Assembly (NCBI RefSeq): GCF_012958305.1
Contig: NZ_JABBYO010000001.1
Coordinates: forward strand, 496,001 to 560,000
Source of the DNA: Tautonia rosea
GTDB taxonomy: Bacteria > Planctomycetota > Planctomycetia > Isosphaerales > Isosphaeraceae
Direction of reading: 5' to 3'
Length of the DNA stretch: 64,000 nt
Positions 26,258 to 34,513 of the stretch are shown here, in pieces. The notes under the pieces are model-generated. The model saw nothing but the letters and a program-made list of their open reading frames with translations. It was not told where the DNA came from and ran no database searches. A program made the translations under genes and the position numbers. The first letter of the stretch is position 1; each line of letters begins with the position of its first letter.

Positions 26258-27660
26258 CGGCTCCCTTCCTTTCGTCGGTTGTGTCGTCTGGGGAGGAGGA
26301 GGACGGTCTCTCCCGACTCCAGTCCCTCGAGGACGACGAGACGATCCGTCGTCCCGCGATCGACGCGGACCGGTCGCAGTACCTGTCCGAGAGGGGTCTC
26401 GACGACACAATAAGGGCCACCCTCGTCCCAGGCGACGGCCACGGAAGGGACGGTGAGTGCCGGGGTGGACGGGCCGGTCTGGAGGACGACCTCAGCGGTC
26501 ATCTCGGGGAGGAGACCGGACGGGGCCTCGTCCAGGGCGAGCCGTACCCGGAACTGGTGCCACTCGCCGAAGTGATACCAGTCGGGGGTCGGGAGGAGAT
26601 CGACGCTGCTCACCCGCGCCGGAGAGGAGCGGCCAGGGAACGCCTCGAACGAGGCGGTCGCCTGCTGGCCCTCGTCGACGAGGGAGGAGAGCCGCTCGTG
26701 GACCTGGATCTCGACCTCGAGCCGGGAGAGATCGGGGAGCACGAAGAGCGGGAGATGGGGATAGACCTCCGCCCCTTCGCGGACCTGATAGTATTCTCGC
26801 CAGGCGATGTCGGCGTAGAGGACCGTGCCGTCGTGGGGGGCGGTCATGGTGCAGTGGGAGACCTGCTGATCGAGGTGTTCCTGCCGGGCCTCGGCCGCGT
26901 TGAGGGCCTCGGCGGCGAAGGCCCGAGAGGTCTGGGCACGCTCGACGCGGGCTTCGAGGTCGCGGAGCTGCTTCTCGACCGTGGTGCGGAGGAACGTCTG
27001 GAGCGCGAGCTCGGCGTTCTCCCGGGCAATCTCGGCGCGGAGGCGGGCCAGTCGCTGCTCGGCCAGGTCGGCGGAGGCGAGGTAGCCGAGCGTCCCCATG
27101 CGTTGGGACCAGCTCAGCGAGTCCTCGGCCCGAGACAGCTCCACCCGAGCCATCGCCAGCTCGGTCTCGAGGCGTCGCTCCTGCTGGACGCGATCCCCCT
27201 CCCGGAAGGCGATCAACTCGGCCTGGGCGACCGCGAGGTCACGTTCGGCCACGGCCAGGGACGATCGACAGCGGTCGACCTCGATCCGCTGGAGCCGCGC
27301 CTGTTCCTCATAGACGCTCGGGTCGAACCGGCAGATCGGGTCGCCTTCCTTGACCGTCGAGCCTTCGGGGACGATCTCGATGATGCGGGTCGGGAGTGCG
27401 ATCCCGAGCGTGCCGAGGGTCGGAGGGACGCCGGAGACGAGGTCGATCTCCGGGATCATGGTCGTCTGCGTCGCCGCCCGGACGACCCCCGAATGGACCA
27501 GGGTCGGCCCGACCGGCTCGACCCGGACACGCCCCCTGCCCTCGTCGAGCCAGCCGGGACCATCGCCATCGGGAGTCTCCCGATGGGAGAACGCCAGGGC
27601 GATCGGGACGACCGACAGCACGAGCCATGCGGCCCGCCCGAGTCGGAGTTGAGCCCGCAT
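26239..27660 (-). CDS. HlyD/RND-type periplasmic adaptor subunit (membrane fusion protein)
   Basis: A 473-residue membrane-fusion protein. Order: signal/TM segment (about 10-25, AAWLVLSVVPIALAF); first biotinyl-lipoyl half with VEPVGPTLVHSGVV and IIEIVPEGSTVKEGDPICRFDP; a long alpha-helical hairpin (about 120-265); second lipoyl half (HCTMTAPHDGTVLYAD); then beta-barrel and membrane-proximal domains (EVEIQVHERLSSLVDEGQQATASFEAF). The ATG follows GAAGGGG. No ABC or RND permease or outer-membrane partner is adjacent, which is unusual. The palindromic array just upstream suggests tight regulation, for example by a TetR- or MarR-type repressor. Confidence 0.85.
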   Translation of the reverse strand: MRAQLRLGRAAWLVLSVVPIALAFSHRETPDGDGPGWLDEGRGRVRVEPVGPTLVHSGVVRAATQTTMIPEIDLVSGVPPTLGTLGIALPTRIIEIVPEGSTVKEGDPICRFDPSVYEEQARLQRIEVDRCRSSLAVAERDLAVAQAELIAFREGDRVQQERRLETELAMARVELSRAEDSLSWSQRMGTLGYLASADLAEQRLARLRAEIARENAELALQTFLRTTVEKQLRDLEARVERAQTSRAFAAEALNAAEARQEHLDQQVSHCTMTAPHDGTVLYADIAWREYYQVREGAEVYPHLPLFVLPDLSRLEVEIQVHERLSSLVDEGQQATASFEAFPGRSSPARVSSVDLLPTPDWYHFGEWHQFRVRLALDEAPSGLLPEMTAEVVLQTGPSTPALTVPSVAVAWDEGGPYCVVETPLGQVLRPVRVDRGTTDRLVVLEGLESGETVLLLPRRHNRRKEGSRWPPDP

Positions 27661-27673
27661 CAGGAGACCCCTT

Positions 27674-27739
27674 CCTGCCTCTGACAATTGTCATCTCGGG
27701 GCGATTGTCGCAGGAGTCTGACAATTGTCAAGAGGCAGG
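27674..27739 (-). promoter_or_regulatory. Triple-palindrome operator-like array before the HlyD gene
   Basis: The perfect 12-bp palindrome TGACAATTGTCA occurs twice (27682-27693 and 27719-27730). GCGATTGTCGC, a smaller palindrome, sits exactly midway (27701-27711); centre-to-centre spacing is 18.5 bp both times. Flanks CCTGCCTC and AGAGGCAGG extend the symmetry to a 66-bp imperfect inverted repeat with a single-base bulge. It lies 14-79 bases upstream of the minus-strand start codon, where an operator would be expected. It could instead act as a hairpin after the upstream oxidoreductase gene, but no T tract follows. Confidence 0.65.
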
Positions 27740-27756
27740 AGGCGATCGCTTGGGGG

Positions 27757-28878
27757 TCAGGGGGTTGCGAGGGGGGTGTCGATCCAGGTTCGCTCGGCGT
27801 GGGAGCGGAGGGTGGCGTCGGCGACGAGCTGGGCGTTAAGTCCGTCGAGGAAGGAAGGGACGGCGTCTCTTCCTTCGACAATCGCGGAGACGAACTCCCA
27901 GATCAGGTCGTAGCGGAAGATGGTGGCGGGAGCGCCCTCGTTGGGGTCTCGGGGGCTGGAGGCGGGCTTGAGGTAGTGCGGGGGGACCGGCTCGGGGGCG
28001 AGGTCGTGCCCGGTGCGGCCGATGAGGATGGTATTCGGCTCGTGCAGGCGGTAGACGGCCGAGCCTTCGGAGCCGTTGATCTCGGCCCATTCGTGGCCGA
28101 AGCCGTCGCGATGGTAGCCCTTGGCGAGGGTCGTGCCCTCCCAGACACCGGTGGCGCCGGATTCGAACTCGCCGATGATGCTCGACCAGTCGTCCACCTG
28201 CGAAGGGGGGCATGAGGCGCCATCGGCGGTGCGGTCGCGGGGAGCGAAACGAGCGACGGCCCCGCAGATGCGAGCGATCGGGCCGAGCAGGTCGATGGCG
28301 AAGTCGATACGGTGGATGGTCATGTCGAACAGGTCGCCAGCACCGGCGGTGTCGGTGTACTGTCGCCATCCCCAGCTCGTTTCGGGCCAGTCGAGGAAGC
28401 GTTGCGAGCGGAAATGACGAGGCTCACCGAGGGCACCAGACTTGACCAGATGCCGGAGGTAGCGCATGGAGGGGGCGAAGCGGTAGGTGAAGGCGGTCAT
28501 GTGGACCACCTGAGCATCGCGGGCCGCTTCGTACATGGAGCGGACCTCGGCGGCATTCAGGCCAAGGGGTTTCTCGCACATGATGTGCTTGCCGGCCTTG
28601 GCGGCGGCCTCACTGATGGGGCGGTGGGTAAAGTTAGGGGTGGCGATGACAACGGCGTCAACGTCAGGGTCATTGACGATGTCTTCATAATTTGTGGAAA
28701 CCCGGTCGATCCCCCACTCGGTTTTGCGACGTTCGAGCATTGCGGGGTCGGTGTCGCAAGCGGCGACCAGCTCGGCTCGGGGGTCGATGCGGATACCGGG
28801 AACGTGGTGATAATCGCTGACGGCCCCCGCACCAATCAGTGCAATGCGGACGGGAGGCTGGTTGGATCGGATCGACAT
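27757..28878 (-). CDS. Gfo/Idh/MocA family oxidoreductase
   Basis: A 373-residue NAD(P)-dependent oxidoreductase acting on a sugar, inositol or related polyol; the substrate cannot be told. The Rossmann fold starts at once (VRIALIGAGAVSDYHHVPGI), with ATPNFTHRPISEAAAKAG and the family motif CEKPLGLNAAEV. The C-terminal alpha/beta domain contains the likely catalytic region GDLFDMTIHRIDFAIDLLG, with its His near the middle. The chosen ATG precedes the fold by nine residues; longer starts add a non-homologous leader. It is expressed on the minus strand upstream of the HlyD adaptor, with the palindrome array between. Confidence 0.9.
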   Translation of the reverse strand: MSIRSNQPPVRIALIGAGAVSDYHHVPGIRIDPRAELVAACDTDPAMLERRKTEWGIDRVSTNYEDIVNDPDVDAVVIATPNFTHRPISEAAAKAGKHIMCEKPLGLNAAEVRSMYEAARDAQVVHMTAFTYRFAPSMRYLRHLVKSGALGEPRHFRSQRFLDWPETSWGWRQYTDTAGAGDLFDMTIHRIDFAIDLLGPIARICGAVARFAPRDRTADGASCPPSQVDDWSSIIGEFESGATGVWEGTTLAKGYHRDGFGHEWAEINGSEGSAVYRLHEPNTILIGRTGHDLAPEPVPPHYLKPASSPRDPNEGAPATIFRYDLIWEFVSAIVEGRDAVPSFLDGLNAQLVADATLRSHAERTWIDTPLATP

Positions 28879-29030
28879 GGCTAGGGGGTGATTCCAGAGA
28901 CGGAGATCGAAACAAAGCGTTCCCACGCGATTGGAACGCGAACGATCCCATCATCGCCGGATCGAGGGCGATTCGCACGCCTTCGGCGGCTGGACCACCT
29001 CTGTTTTTTCCAAAGGCAGCGCCTGCTGGG

Positions 29031-30935
29031 TCAGGATGGCCACGCGCGAAGGATGACGCTTGCGGGGCCTTCGAAGCGGATCGAAGGGGCCGGACCGTCG
29101 ACGGAGATACCTGGAGCACGGCCGTCGGGGACGAACGGGCGATCGTCGGTCGTCAGCACGAGCTGGCAACGATCCAGGGCCAGGCCCTTCAGTTCCGGGC
29201 GGCCGACCAGGGAAACGTCGGCCGGCCCTCCCAGATGCATGCAGATGAGGAGAGAAGGGCCGTCGGAGGCGTTTTGACGGAGCAGAAGGGTTTGGTCCGA
29301 CAGCGGAAACGCAAGGGCGGATTGCATCTGCCCATCGCGCAGAGCAGGTTCCGAGCGTCGAAGAATCGTGAGGGTTCGGAACAGTCGAAGGGTCGAGGCG
29401 TGAGGCTCTCGCTCGGGTTCCGACCAGTCGAGCTTGCTGTTCGTGAAGGTGGATTCGGCCTGGGGATCGGGGATACGGTCGCGGGAGTCAGGATCGGCGA
29501 AGGCGGCGAAGTGACGGAACTCCTCGCGTCGGCCTTCGGTGACGGCACGACCGAGATCCTCGTTGTGATCGGTGAAAAACTGGAACGGGGCCGAGGTTGC
29601 CCACTCTTGCCCTTGAAAGATCATGGGCGTTTGCGGGCCACACAGGAGCAAGGCGGCGGCGGCGCGATAGGCGGCAGGATCGCAGAAGTGGTGCAGGCGG
29701 TCACCGAGGGCCCGGTTGCCGATCTGGTCGTGGTTCTGGATACAGACGACCATCCGGGCGGGTGGTATGCCGGTCGGGTCGGTGCCTCGATGTTCGTCAC
29801 GGTTGAGCGAGTGTTGGCCTGTATAGAGCCATCCTTTGTTGATGCAGGTTGCGAGTTCAGTCATCGATCCGGTGAAGTCACGGTAATAGCCTTCGTGCTC
29901 GCCGGAGAGGGCCACTCGGACGATGTGGTGGAAGTCGTCGGCCCAGACTCCGTCGAGGCCCCATCCCCCCTGCCCTTCGGGGCGGATCATGGGGGCGAGA
30001 TTGCGGTGATCCTCGGCCACGATCACGAGCTCGCGGTCGGAAACCGACTGGCGAACCCGGGCGGCGAGGTCGGCAAGGAACGGGCGGTCGCTGTCGTCGA
30101 TGATTGCGTGAGTCGCGTCGAGTCGGAGTCCGTCGAAGCGGTATTCGTGGATCCAGTGGAGCGCATTCTCGATGAAGAACTGCCGGACGAGCGTATTGTG
30201 AGGGCCGTCGAAGTTGAGACTCTGGCCCCACGGGTTTGTGTGGGTTTCGGAGAAGACGTAGGGGCTGAAGGCGGGGGGATAGGAGCCGTCTGGCCCGAAG
30301 TGGTTGTAGACGACATCGAGGAGGACAGCCAGGCCGAGTCGGTGGGCTTCGTTGATCAGAAGGCGAAGGTCATCGGGCGAGCCGTAGCAGCGGGCGGGAG
30401 CATAAAGGGCCGCGCCGTCGTATCCCCAGTTCCGGTTGCCCGGGAAATCAGCCACGGGCATCAACTCGATTGCGGTGACGCCGAGATCTCGGAGATACGG
30501 CAAGCGATCAAGGACGCCAAGAAAGGTACCTGCTGGGGAAAAAGTCCCGACGTGAAGCTCGTAGACGATGAGATCTTCGAGCGTAATGCCGGTCCAATCA
30601 GGATCGGTCCAGCGGAACTGGTCAGGATCAACGACCTCGGAAGGGCCATGAACCCCTTCGGGTTGAAACCGGGAGGCGGGGTCGGGGAACGTGCCGGAGC
30701 GAATCGTATAGCGGTAGCGCGTTCCAGGACCGAGCCCAGGGACGAGGGCGCCGAACGTGCCATCCGCGAACCGCTCCAAGGGTTCGGCGCGAGGGGAGTT
30801 GCCTTCAATGACCACGGACACCGTGTCTTCCTTCGGAGCCCAGACGCGAAAGCGGACCCCATCGGCTTCGGGCCAGGCCCCAATCGAGGGGCGCCAGTGA
30901 GAGACGGGGGTTTTCGATCGAGGCTCGGCGGACAT
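29031..30935 (-). CDS. treZ: Malto-oligosyltrehalose trehalohydrolase (TreZ, GH13)
   Basis: A 634-residue GH13 enzyme releasing trehalose from maltooligosyltrehalose. The N-terminal CBM48-like domain (about 15-105) contains VRFRVWAPKEDTVSVV. The catalytic barrel shows the GH13 regions LLDVVYNHFGPDG, DGLRLDATHAI (nucleophile Asp), IVAEDHRN (acid/base Glu) and QNHDQIGNRA. A C-terminal beta domain ends with RFEGPASVIL. The Shine-Dalgarno AAGGGA precedes the ATG by seven bases. TreY and the debranching enzyme are not nearby, so the pathway must be completed elsewhere. A short inverted repeat (GGTTGG / CCAACC) lies in the 5' leader about 35 bases upstream. Confidence 0.92.
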   Translation of the reverse strand: MSAEPRSKTPVSHWRPSIGAWPEADGVRFRVWAPKEDTVSVVIEGNSPRAEPLERFADGTFGALVPGLGPGTRYRYTIRSGTFPDPASRFQPEGVHGPSEVVDPDQFRWTDPDWTGITLEDLIVYELHVGTFSPAGTFLGVLDRLPYLRDLGVTAIELMPVADFPGNRNWGYDGAALYAPARCYGSPDDLRLLINEAHRLGLAVLLDVVYNHFGPDGSYPPAFSPYVFSETHTNPWGQSLNFDGPHNTLVRQFFIENALHWIHEYRFDGLRLDATHAIIDDSDRPFLADLAARVRQSVSDRELVIVAEDHRNLAPMIRPEGQGGWGLDGVWADDFHHIVRVALSGEHEGYYRDFTGSMTELATCINKGWLYTGQHSLNRDEHRGTDPTGIPPARMVVCIQNHDQIGNRALGDRLHHFCDPAAYRAAAALLLCGPQTPMIFQGQEWATSAPFQFFTDHNEDLGRAVTEGRREEFRHFAAFADPDSRDRIPDPQAESTFTNSKLDWSEPEREPHASTLRLFRTLTILRRSEPALRDGQMQSALAFPLSDQTLLLRQNASDGPSLLICMHLGGPADVSLVGRPELKGLALDRCQLVLTTDDRPFVPDGRAPGISVDGPAPSIRFEGPASVILRAWPS

Positions 30936-31057
30936 CGATTTCCCTTTGGTGTTTGTTGAGAGATCAGAGGTTGGAGTGTGCCAACCTACCGTGCTCAGTC
31001 CCCTTCTCGCAATCGAGAGGAGAATGGTTGTCCCGTAGGAGGGGGAACAAACGTCCC

Positions 31058-31087
31058 TTGGCGAGCGGACGATCGCGGGCATAGGAT
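31058..31087 (+). promoter_or_regulatory. Candidate promoter of hslVU
   Basis: TTGGCG, 18-bp spacer, TAGGAT, ending 65 bp before the hslV start codon in the divergent region between treZ and hslV. Both boxes match the vegetative consensus in four of six positions. No heat-shock-specific element was recognised. Confidence 0.3.
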
Positions 31088-31152
31088 GCCAGCATTGCCT
31101 CGCACCTTGCGTGCCGAGCAATCCACACCGTTTTCGGAGGAGAATCGACCCG

Positions 31153-31692
31153 ATGACCTGGCATGCGACCACCATCCTGACTGTTCGACGAGGAGATCGC
31201 GTCGCTCTGGGAGGCGACGGCCAGGTGACCCTGGGCAACCAGATCATGAAGGCCGACGCCGCGAAGGTCCGCCGATTGCTCGACGGCCGGGTGCTTGTGG
31301 GGTTTGCCGGTAGCGCGGCCGATGGGTTTGCCCTGCTCGAACGGTTCGAGGCGAAGCTGAAGGATTATCCCAACAACGTCCCGAGGGCGGCCATTGAGCT
31401 GGCCAAACTCTGGCGGACCGACCGTGCTCTACGGCGGCTTGAGGCCCTGTTAATCGTGGCCGACGAGCGGCATAGCTTGCTATTGAGCGGGTCGGGAGAC
31501 GTGATCCAACCGACTGATGGCATCCTCTGCGCTGGATCGGGAGGGGCCTATGCCCTGGCCGCAGCTCGGGCTCTCGTTGCACACACCCAACTCTCCCCGG
31601 GCGAGATTGTGCGGGAATCCTTGAAGATCGCTGCGGGGATCGACATTTATACGAATGAGAGCCTCACGGTCGAGGAACTTCCGGGATCATGA
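31153..31692 (+). CDS. hslV: ATP-dependent protease proteolytic subunit HslV
   Basis: A 179-residue N-terminal-nucleophile peptidase forming the dodecameric core of HslVU. The start gives [17 protein letters not shown]. The mature enzyme should begin at the Thr of TTILTVR after removal of a five-residue propeptide, slightly longer than the Met-only form of E. coli. Conserved features are [50 protein letters not shown] and [21 protein letters not shown] precedes the ATG. It lies 55 bp before hslU. Confidence 0.95.
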   Translation: MTWHATTILTVRRGDRVALGGDGQVTLGNQIMKADAAKVRRLLDGRVLVGFAGSAADGFALLERFEAKLKDYPNNVPRAAIELAKLWRTDRALRRLEALLIVADERHSLLLSGSGDVIQPTDGILCAGSGGAYALAAARALVAHTQLSPGEIVRESLKIAAGIDIYTNESLTVEELPGS

Positions 31693-31747
31693 GCGTGCGA
31701 AACCGGCAAGATGCTTTCGACTTCCCCCGATCATCGGAGTTTCCCGG

Positions 31748-33118
31748 ATGAGCGACGACCTGACTCCCCGACAAATTGTAAGCGAACTGGACCGCGATAT
31801 CGTCGGTCAGCACGACGCCAAGCGCGCCGTCGCCCTGGCCTTACGCAACCGATGGCGACGCCGACAGTTGGATGAGGAGATTCGGCGTCAGGTGACGCCG
31901 AAGAATATCCTGTTGATCGGCCCGACGGGGGTCGGCAAGACGGAGATCGCTCGGCGGCTGGCGCAACTGGTGGGGGCTCCCTTCGTCAAGGTCGAGGCGA
32001 CGAAGTTCACCGAGGTTGGCTATTACGGGCGCGATGTCGAGAGCATGGTCCGCGAGTTGGTCGAGGCGAGCATTCTGCTGGTCAAGGCCGAGGAGCGTCA
32101 GCGGGTTGATTCGGAAGCGAGGGATCGAGCCGAGACGAAATTGCTCGACCTGCTCTTGCCCGAGGTGCCGGCACCGTCTCGAGGGGCCTGGGCCGCGACG
32201 CCGACCGGGGAGGTGGATGAAGCCGCCGAACGACGGAAACGGACCCGGGAAAAGATGAAGACACGCCTGTCCGCGGGAGAGATGGAAGACGCCGAGGTCG
32301 AAATCGTAATTCCTGGTCGGTCGATGGCCCCGGTCTCGATTCTCGGGGCAGGAAACACGGAACAGATGGAAATGGATTTACAGGGCATGTTCGAAAAACT
32401 CATGCCCAAGCCGAGCCAGACCCGGCGCATGGCGGTTCGAGATGCCCGGCCCCTCTTGATCGAGCAGGAGGCCGAGGCCTTGCTCGACCCGGAGAAGATC
32501 AACCGGGCGGCCTTGGCCCTGGCTGAGGAGTCGGGGATCATCTTCCTTGATGAGATTGACAAAATTGCAGGAGATGAAGGGGCGAGCCGAGGACCGGACG
32601 TCTCACGACAAGGGGTTCAACGCGATCTGCTCCCGATCGTTGAGGGGACGACCGTGACGACCAAGTACGGCCCCGTCCGGACCGATTTTGTGCTGTTTGT
32701 CGCGGCGGGAGCGTTCCACCGATCGAAGCCTTCGGACCTGATGCCAGAGCTGCAGGGTCGGTTTCCGATTCGGGTTGAATTGAACGACCTGACTCAAGAG
32801 GACTTCGGCCGCATTCTCCGAGAGCCCCGTGCCTCACTCGTCCGACAGTACCAGGCGTTGCTCGGCACCGAGGGGCTAAAGCTTGAATTCACTGAGGATG
32901 CAATCGACGCGATGGCCGAGATCGCCTTCTCTGTCAACCGATCGACACAGAATATCGGAGCAAGGCGCTTGCATACGATTTTAGAACGGGTGGTTGAGGA
33001 GATCAGTTTCGACGCTCCCGACCGGAGAGGGAAGCGGGAGGTAATCGATGCGAACCAGGTGCGGTCAGTGCTTGCTCCGCTGACCGAGGATGAGGACCTG
33101 AGCCGGTACATCCTCTGA
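31748..33118 (+). CDS. hslU: HslU AAA+ unfoldase subunit
   Basis: A 456-residue ATPase that unfolds substrates for HslV. The N-terminus LTPRQIVSELDRDIVGQHDAKRAVALALRNRWRR is diagnostic. Walker A is GPTGVGKT (58-65), the pore loop region is VEATKFTEVGYYGRDVESMV, Walker B is IIFLDEIDKI, sensor and arginine residues lie in ELQGRFPIRVEL, and the C-terminus is ...EDEDLSRYIL, the tail that docks into HslV. The variable I-domain (about 105-245) is normal in length. Gene order hslV-hslU is conserved. Confidence 0.96.
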   Translation: MSDDLTPRQIVSELDRDIVGQHDAKRAVALALRNRWRRRQLDEEIRRQVTPKNILLIGPTGVGKTEIARRLAQLVGAPFVKVEATKFTEVGYYGRDVESMVRELVEASILLVKAEERQRVDSEARDRAETKLLDLLLPEVPAPSRGAWAATPTGEVDEAAERRKRTREKMKTRLSAGEMEDAEVEIVIPGRSMAPVSILGAGNTEQMEMDLQGMFEKLMPKPSQTRRMAVRDARPLLIEQEAEALLDPEKINRAALALAEESGIIFLDEIDKIAGDEGASRGPDVSRQGVQRDLLPIVEGTTVTTKYGPVRTDFVLFVAAGAFHRSKPSDLMPELQGRFPIRVELNDLTQEDFGRILREPRASLVRQYQALLGTEGLKLEFTEDAIDAMAEIAFSVNRSTQNIGARRLHTILERVVEEISFDAPDRRGKREVIDANQVRSVLAPLTEDEDLSRYIL

Positions 33119-33136
33119 GAATCGACGTATGAGGAC

Positions 33137-34435
33137 TCAGACCGAGTCTCCCGCAAGCCATCCGGTACTCCAGGCACCCTGGAAATTGTAACCGCCGATT
33201 CGGCCGTCGAGGTCGAGCAGTTCGCCGATCAGGTGAACACCTGGCTGAACTCGGCTTTCGAGGGTGGCGGGATCGACCTCGTCGAGCGCAACGCCTCCGC
33301 TGGTCACCTCGGCCTTGGCAAATCCGAGCGTTCCGGCGATCGGGATGCGGAGGGACTTGATTCCGGCAAGAAGTCTGCGGCGCTCATCCCGAGAAAGTTC
33401 GGGGCCGACGCGGTCATCGGGCACGGAGCAGGCACGCATCAGGGCGGTTGTCAGTCGTCTGGGAAGCTCCTCCGGCAGCAGATTGGAAACCAGACGGCGG
33501 CCGGATCGAGCTGAGGCCTGGAGCTGGGCATCGAGTGCTTCGAGGCGGATATCGGGAACGAAATCCAGTTCGAGCGTCAAGGAACCCGGACCTTCGTAAC
33601 GGGCGACAGGGCCACTCACATCGAGAATTGCCGGGCCGGTCAAGCCGAAGTGGGCAAAGAGAACCGCCTCGCGACGTTCGCTAAGTTTCGGGCCTCCAGG
33701 GACAAGAACGCGGGCCAGGGTGTCGGGGATCGTGATTCCTTTGAGGTCACGTATCCAATCGGCCTCGATGCGGAGGGGAACCAGGGCGGGCCTGGGTTCG
33801 ATGATCGTGTGCCCGAACGATCGGGCAATTTGGTATCCGTCTCCCGATGTGCCACAACCGGGATACGACTGGCCGCCCACGGCAAGAATCACCCGCCGGG
33901 CTCGGAGCGGTCCGTCAGGAAGATGGATGAGGAAGGCGTCGTCCTTAGCTTCGACCTCCCTGACCGGGCAATAGGTCCGAAGCTCCGCGCCGCTGCGTTC
34001 GAGGCGACGAACCAGGGCGTCAAGCACGTCGACCGCACGGTCCGAGACAGGAAAGAGCTTGCCGTTGCCTTCAATCTTGGTGGCAACGCCTTCGGTTTCG
34101 AAGAGTCGGACGGTTTGTTCCACACTCAACGCTTTCAGAGCCGGCGCAAGGAAGCGGCCGTTGGGACCGAAAGCCTCCATGATGCTTCGGGAGCCTCGGG
34201 CCTCCTTCGGGTTGAAGGCGGGGTCGATGGCACCAGAGACAAAGGAGTGGTCTTTCAGTCCGCGGGCGTTCGTAATGTTGCAACGAGTGCCCCCAGACAT
34301 AAGGATCTTCACGCCCGGGCGGCGGTTTTTTTCCAGCAGCAACACGCGGCGGCCTCGCTCGGCTGCACGGAAGGCGGCGAACAAGCCCGCAGCTCCGGCA
34401 CCGAGCACAGCAACATCATAGTCAACATCGATCAC
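33137..34435 (-). CDS. BaiN/HI0933-like flavoprotein (FAD-dependent oxidoreductase)
   Basis: A 432-residue flavoprotein of the HI0933/YhiN/BaiN family. The FAD-binding motif is VAVLGAGAAGLFAAFRAAERG, followed by LLEKNRRPGVKILMSGGTRCNITNA, diagnostic of the family. Further motifs are ILAVGGQSYPGCGTSGDGYQIARS and, near the end, AEVTSGGVALDEVDPATLESR ... LDGRIGGYNFQGAWSTG. The physiological substrate is unknown for most members. Its stop lies 18 bp from the convergent hslU stop. The N-terminal Met precedes the dinucleotide fold by six residues, as expected. Confidence 0.9.
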   Translation of the reverse strand: MIDVDYDVAVLGAGAAGLFAAFRAAERGRRVLLLEKNRRPGVKILMSGGTRCNITNARGLKDHSFVSGAIDPAFNPKEARGSRSIMEAFGPNGRFLAPALKALSVEQTVRLFETEGVATKIEGNGKLFPVSDRAVDVLDALVRRLERSGAELRTYCPVREVEAKDDAFLIHLPDGPLRARRVILAVGGQSYPGCGTSGDGYQIARSFGHTIIEPRPALVPLRIEADWIRDLKGITIPDTLARVLVPGGPKLSERREAVLFAHFGLTGPAILDVSGPVARYEGPGSLTLELDFVPDIRLEALDAQLQASARSGRRLVSNLLPEELPRRLTTALMRACSVPDDRVGPELSRDERRRLLAGIKSLRIPIAGTLGFAKAEVTSGGVALDEVDPATLESRVQPGVHLIGELLDLDGRIGGYNFQGAWSTGWLAGDSV

Positions 34436-34513
34436 GGGATGGCCTCAGGCGCGGTGGGGGGATTCGCAAGCATTATAGCGAGTCACGTGACGCGTTGAGG
34501 CGAAGGACAGGGT

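Noticed and set aside
26281-27684. 467-codon plus-strand open frame
   Set aside because: Antisense to the HlyD adaptor; composition is a shadow of the helical hairpin region.
28839-30959. 706-codon plus-strand open frame
   Set aside because: Antisense to treZ, whose catalytic motifs are all intact on the other strand.
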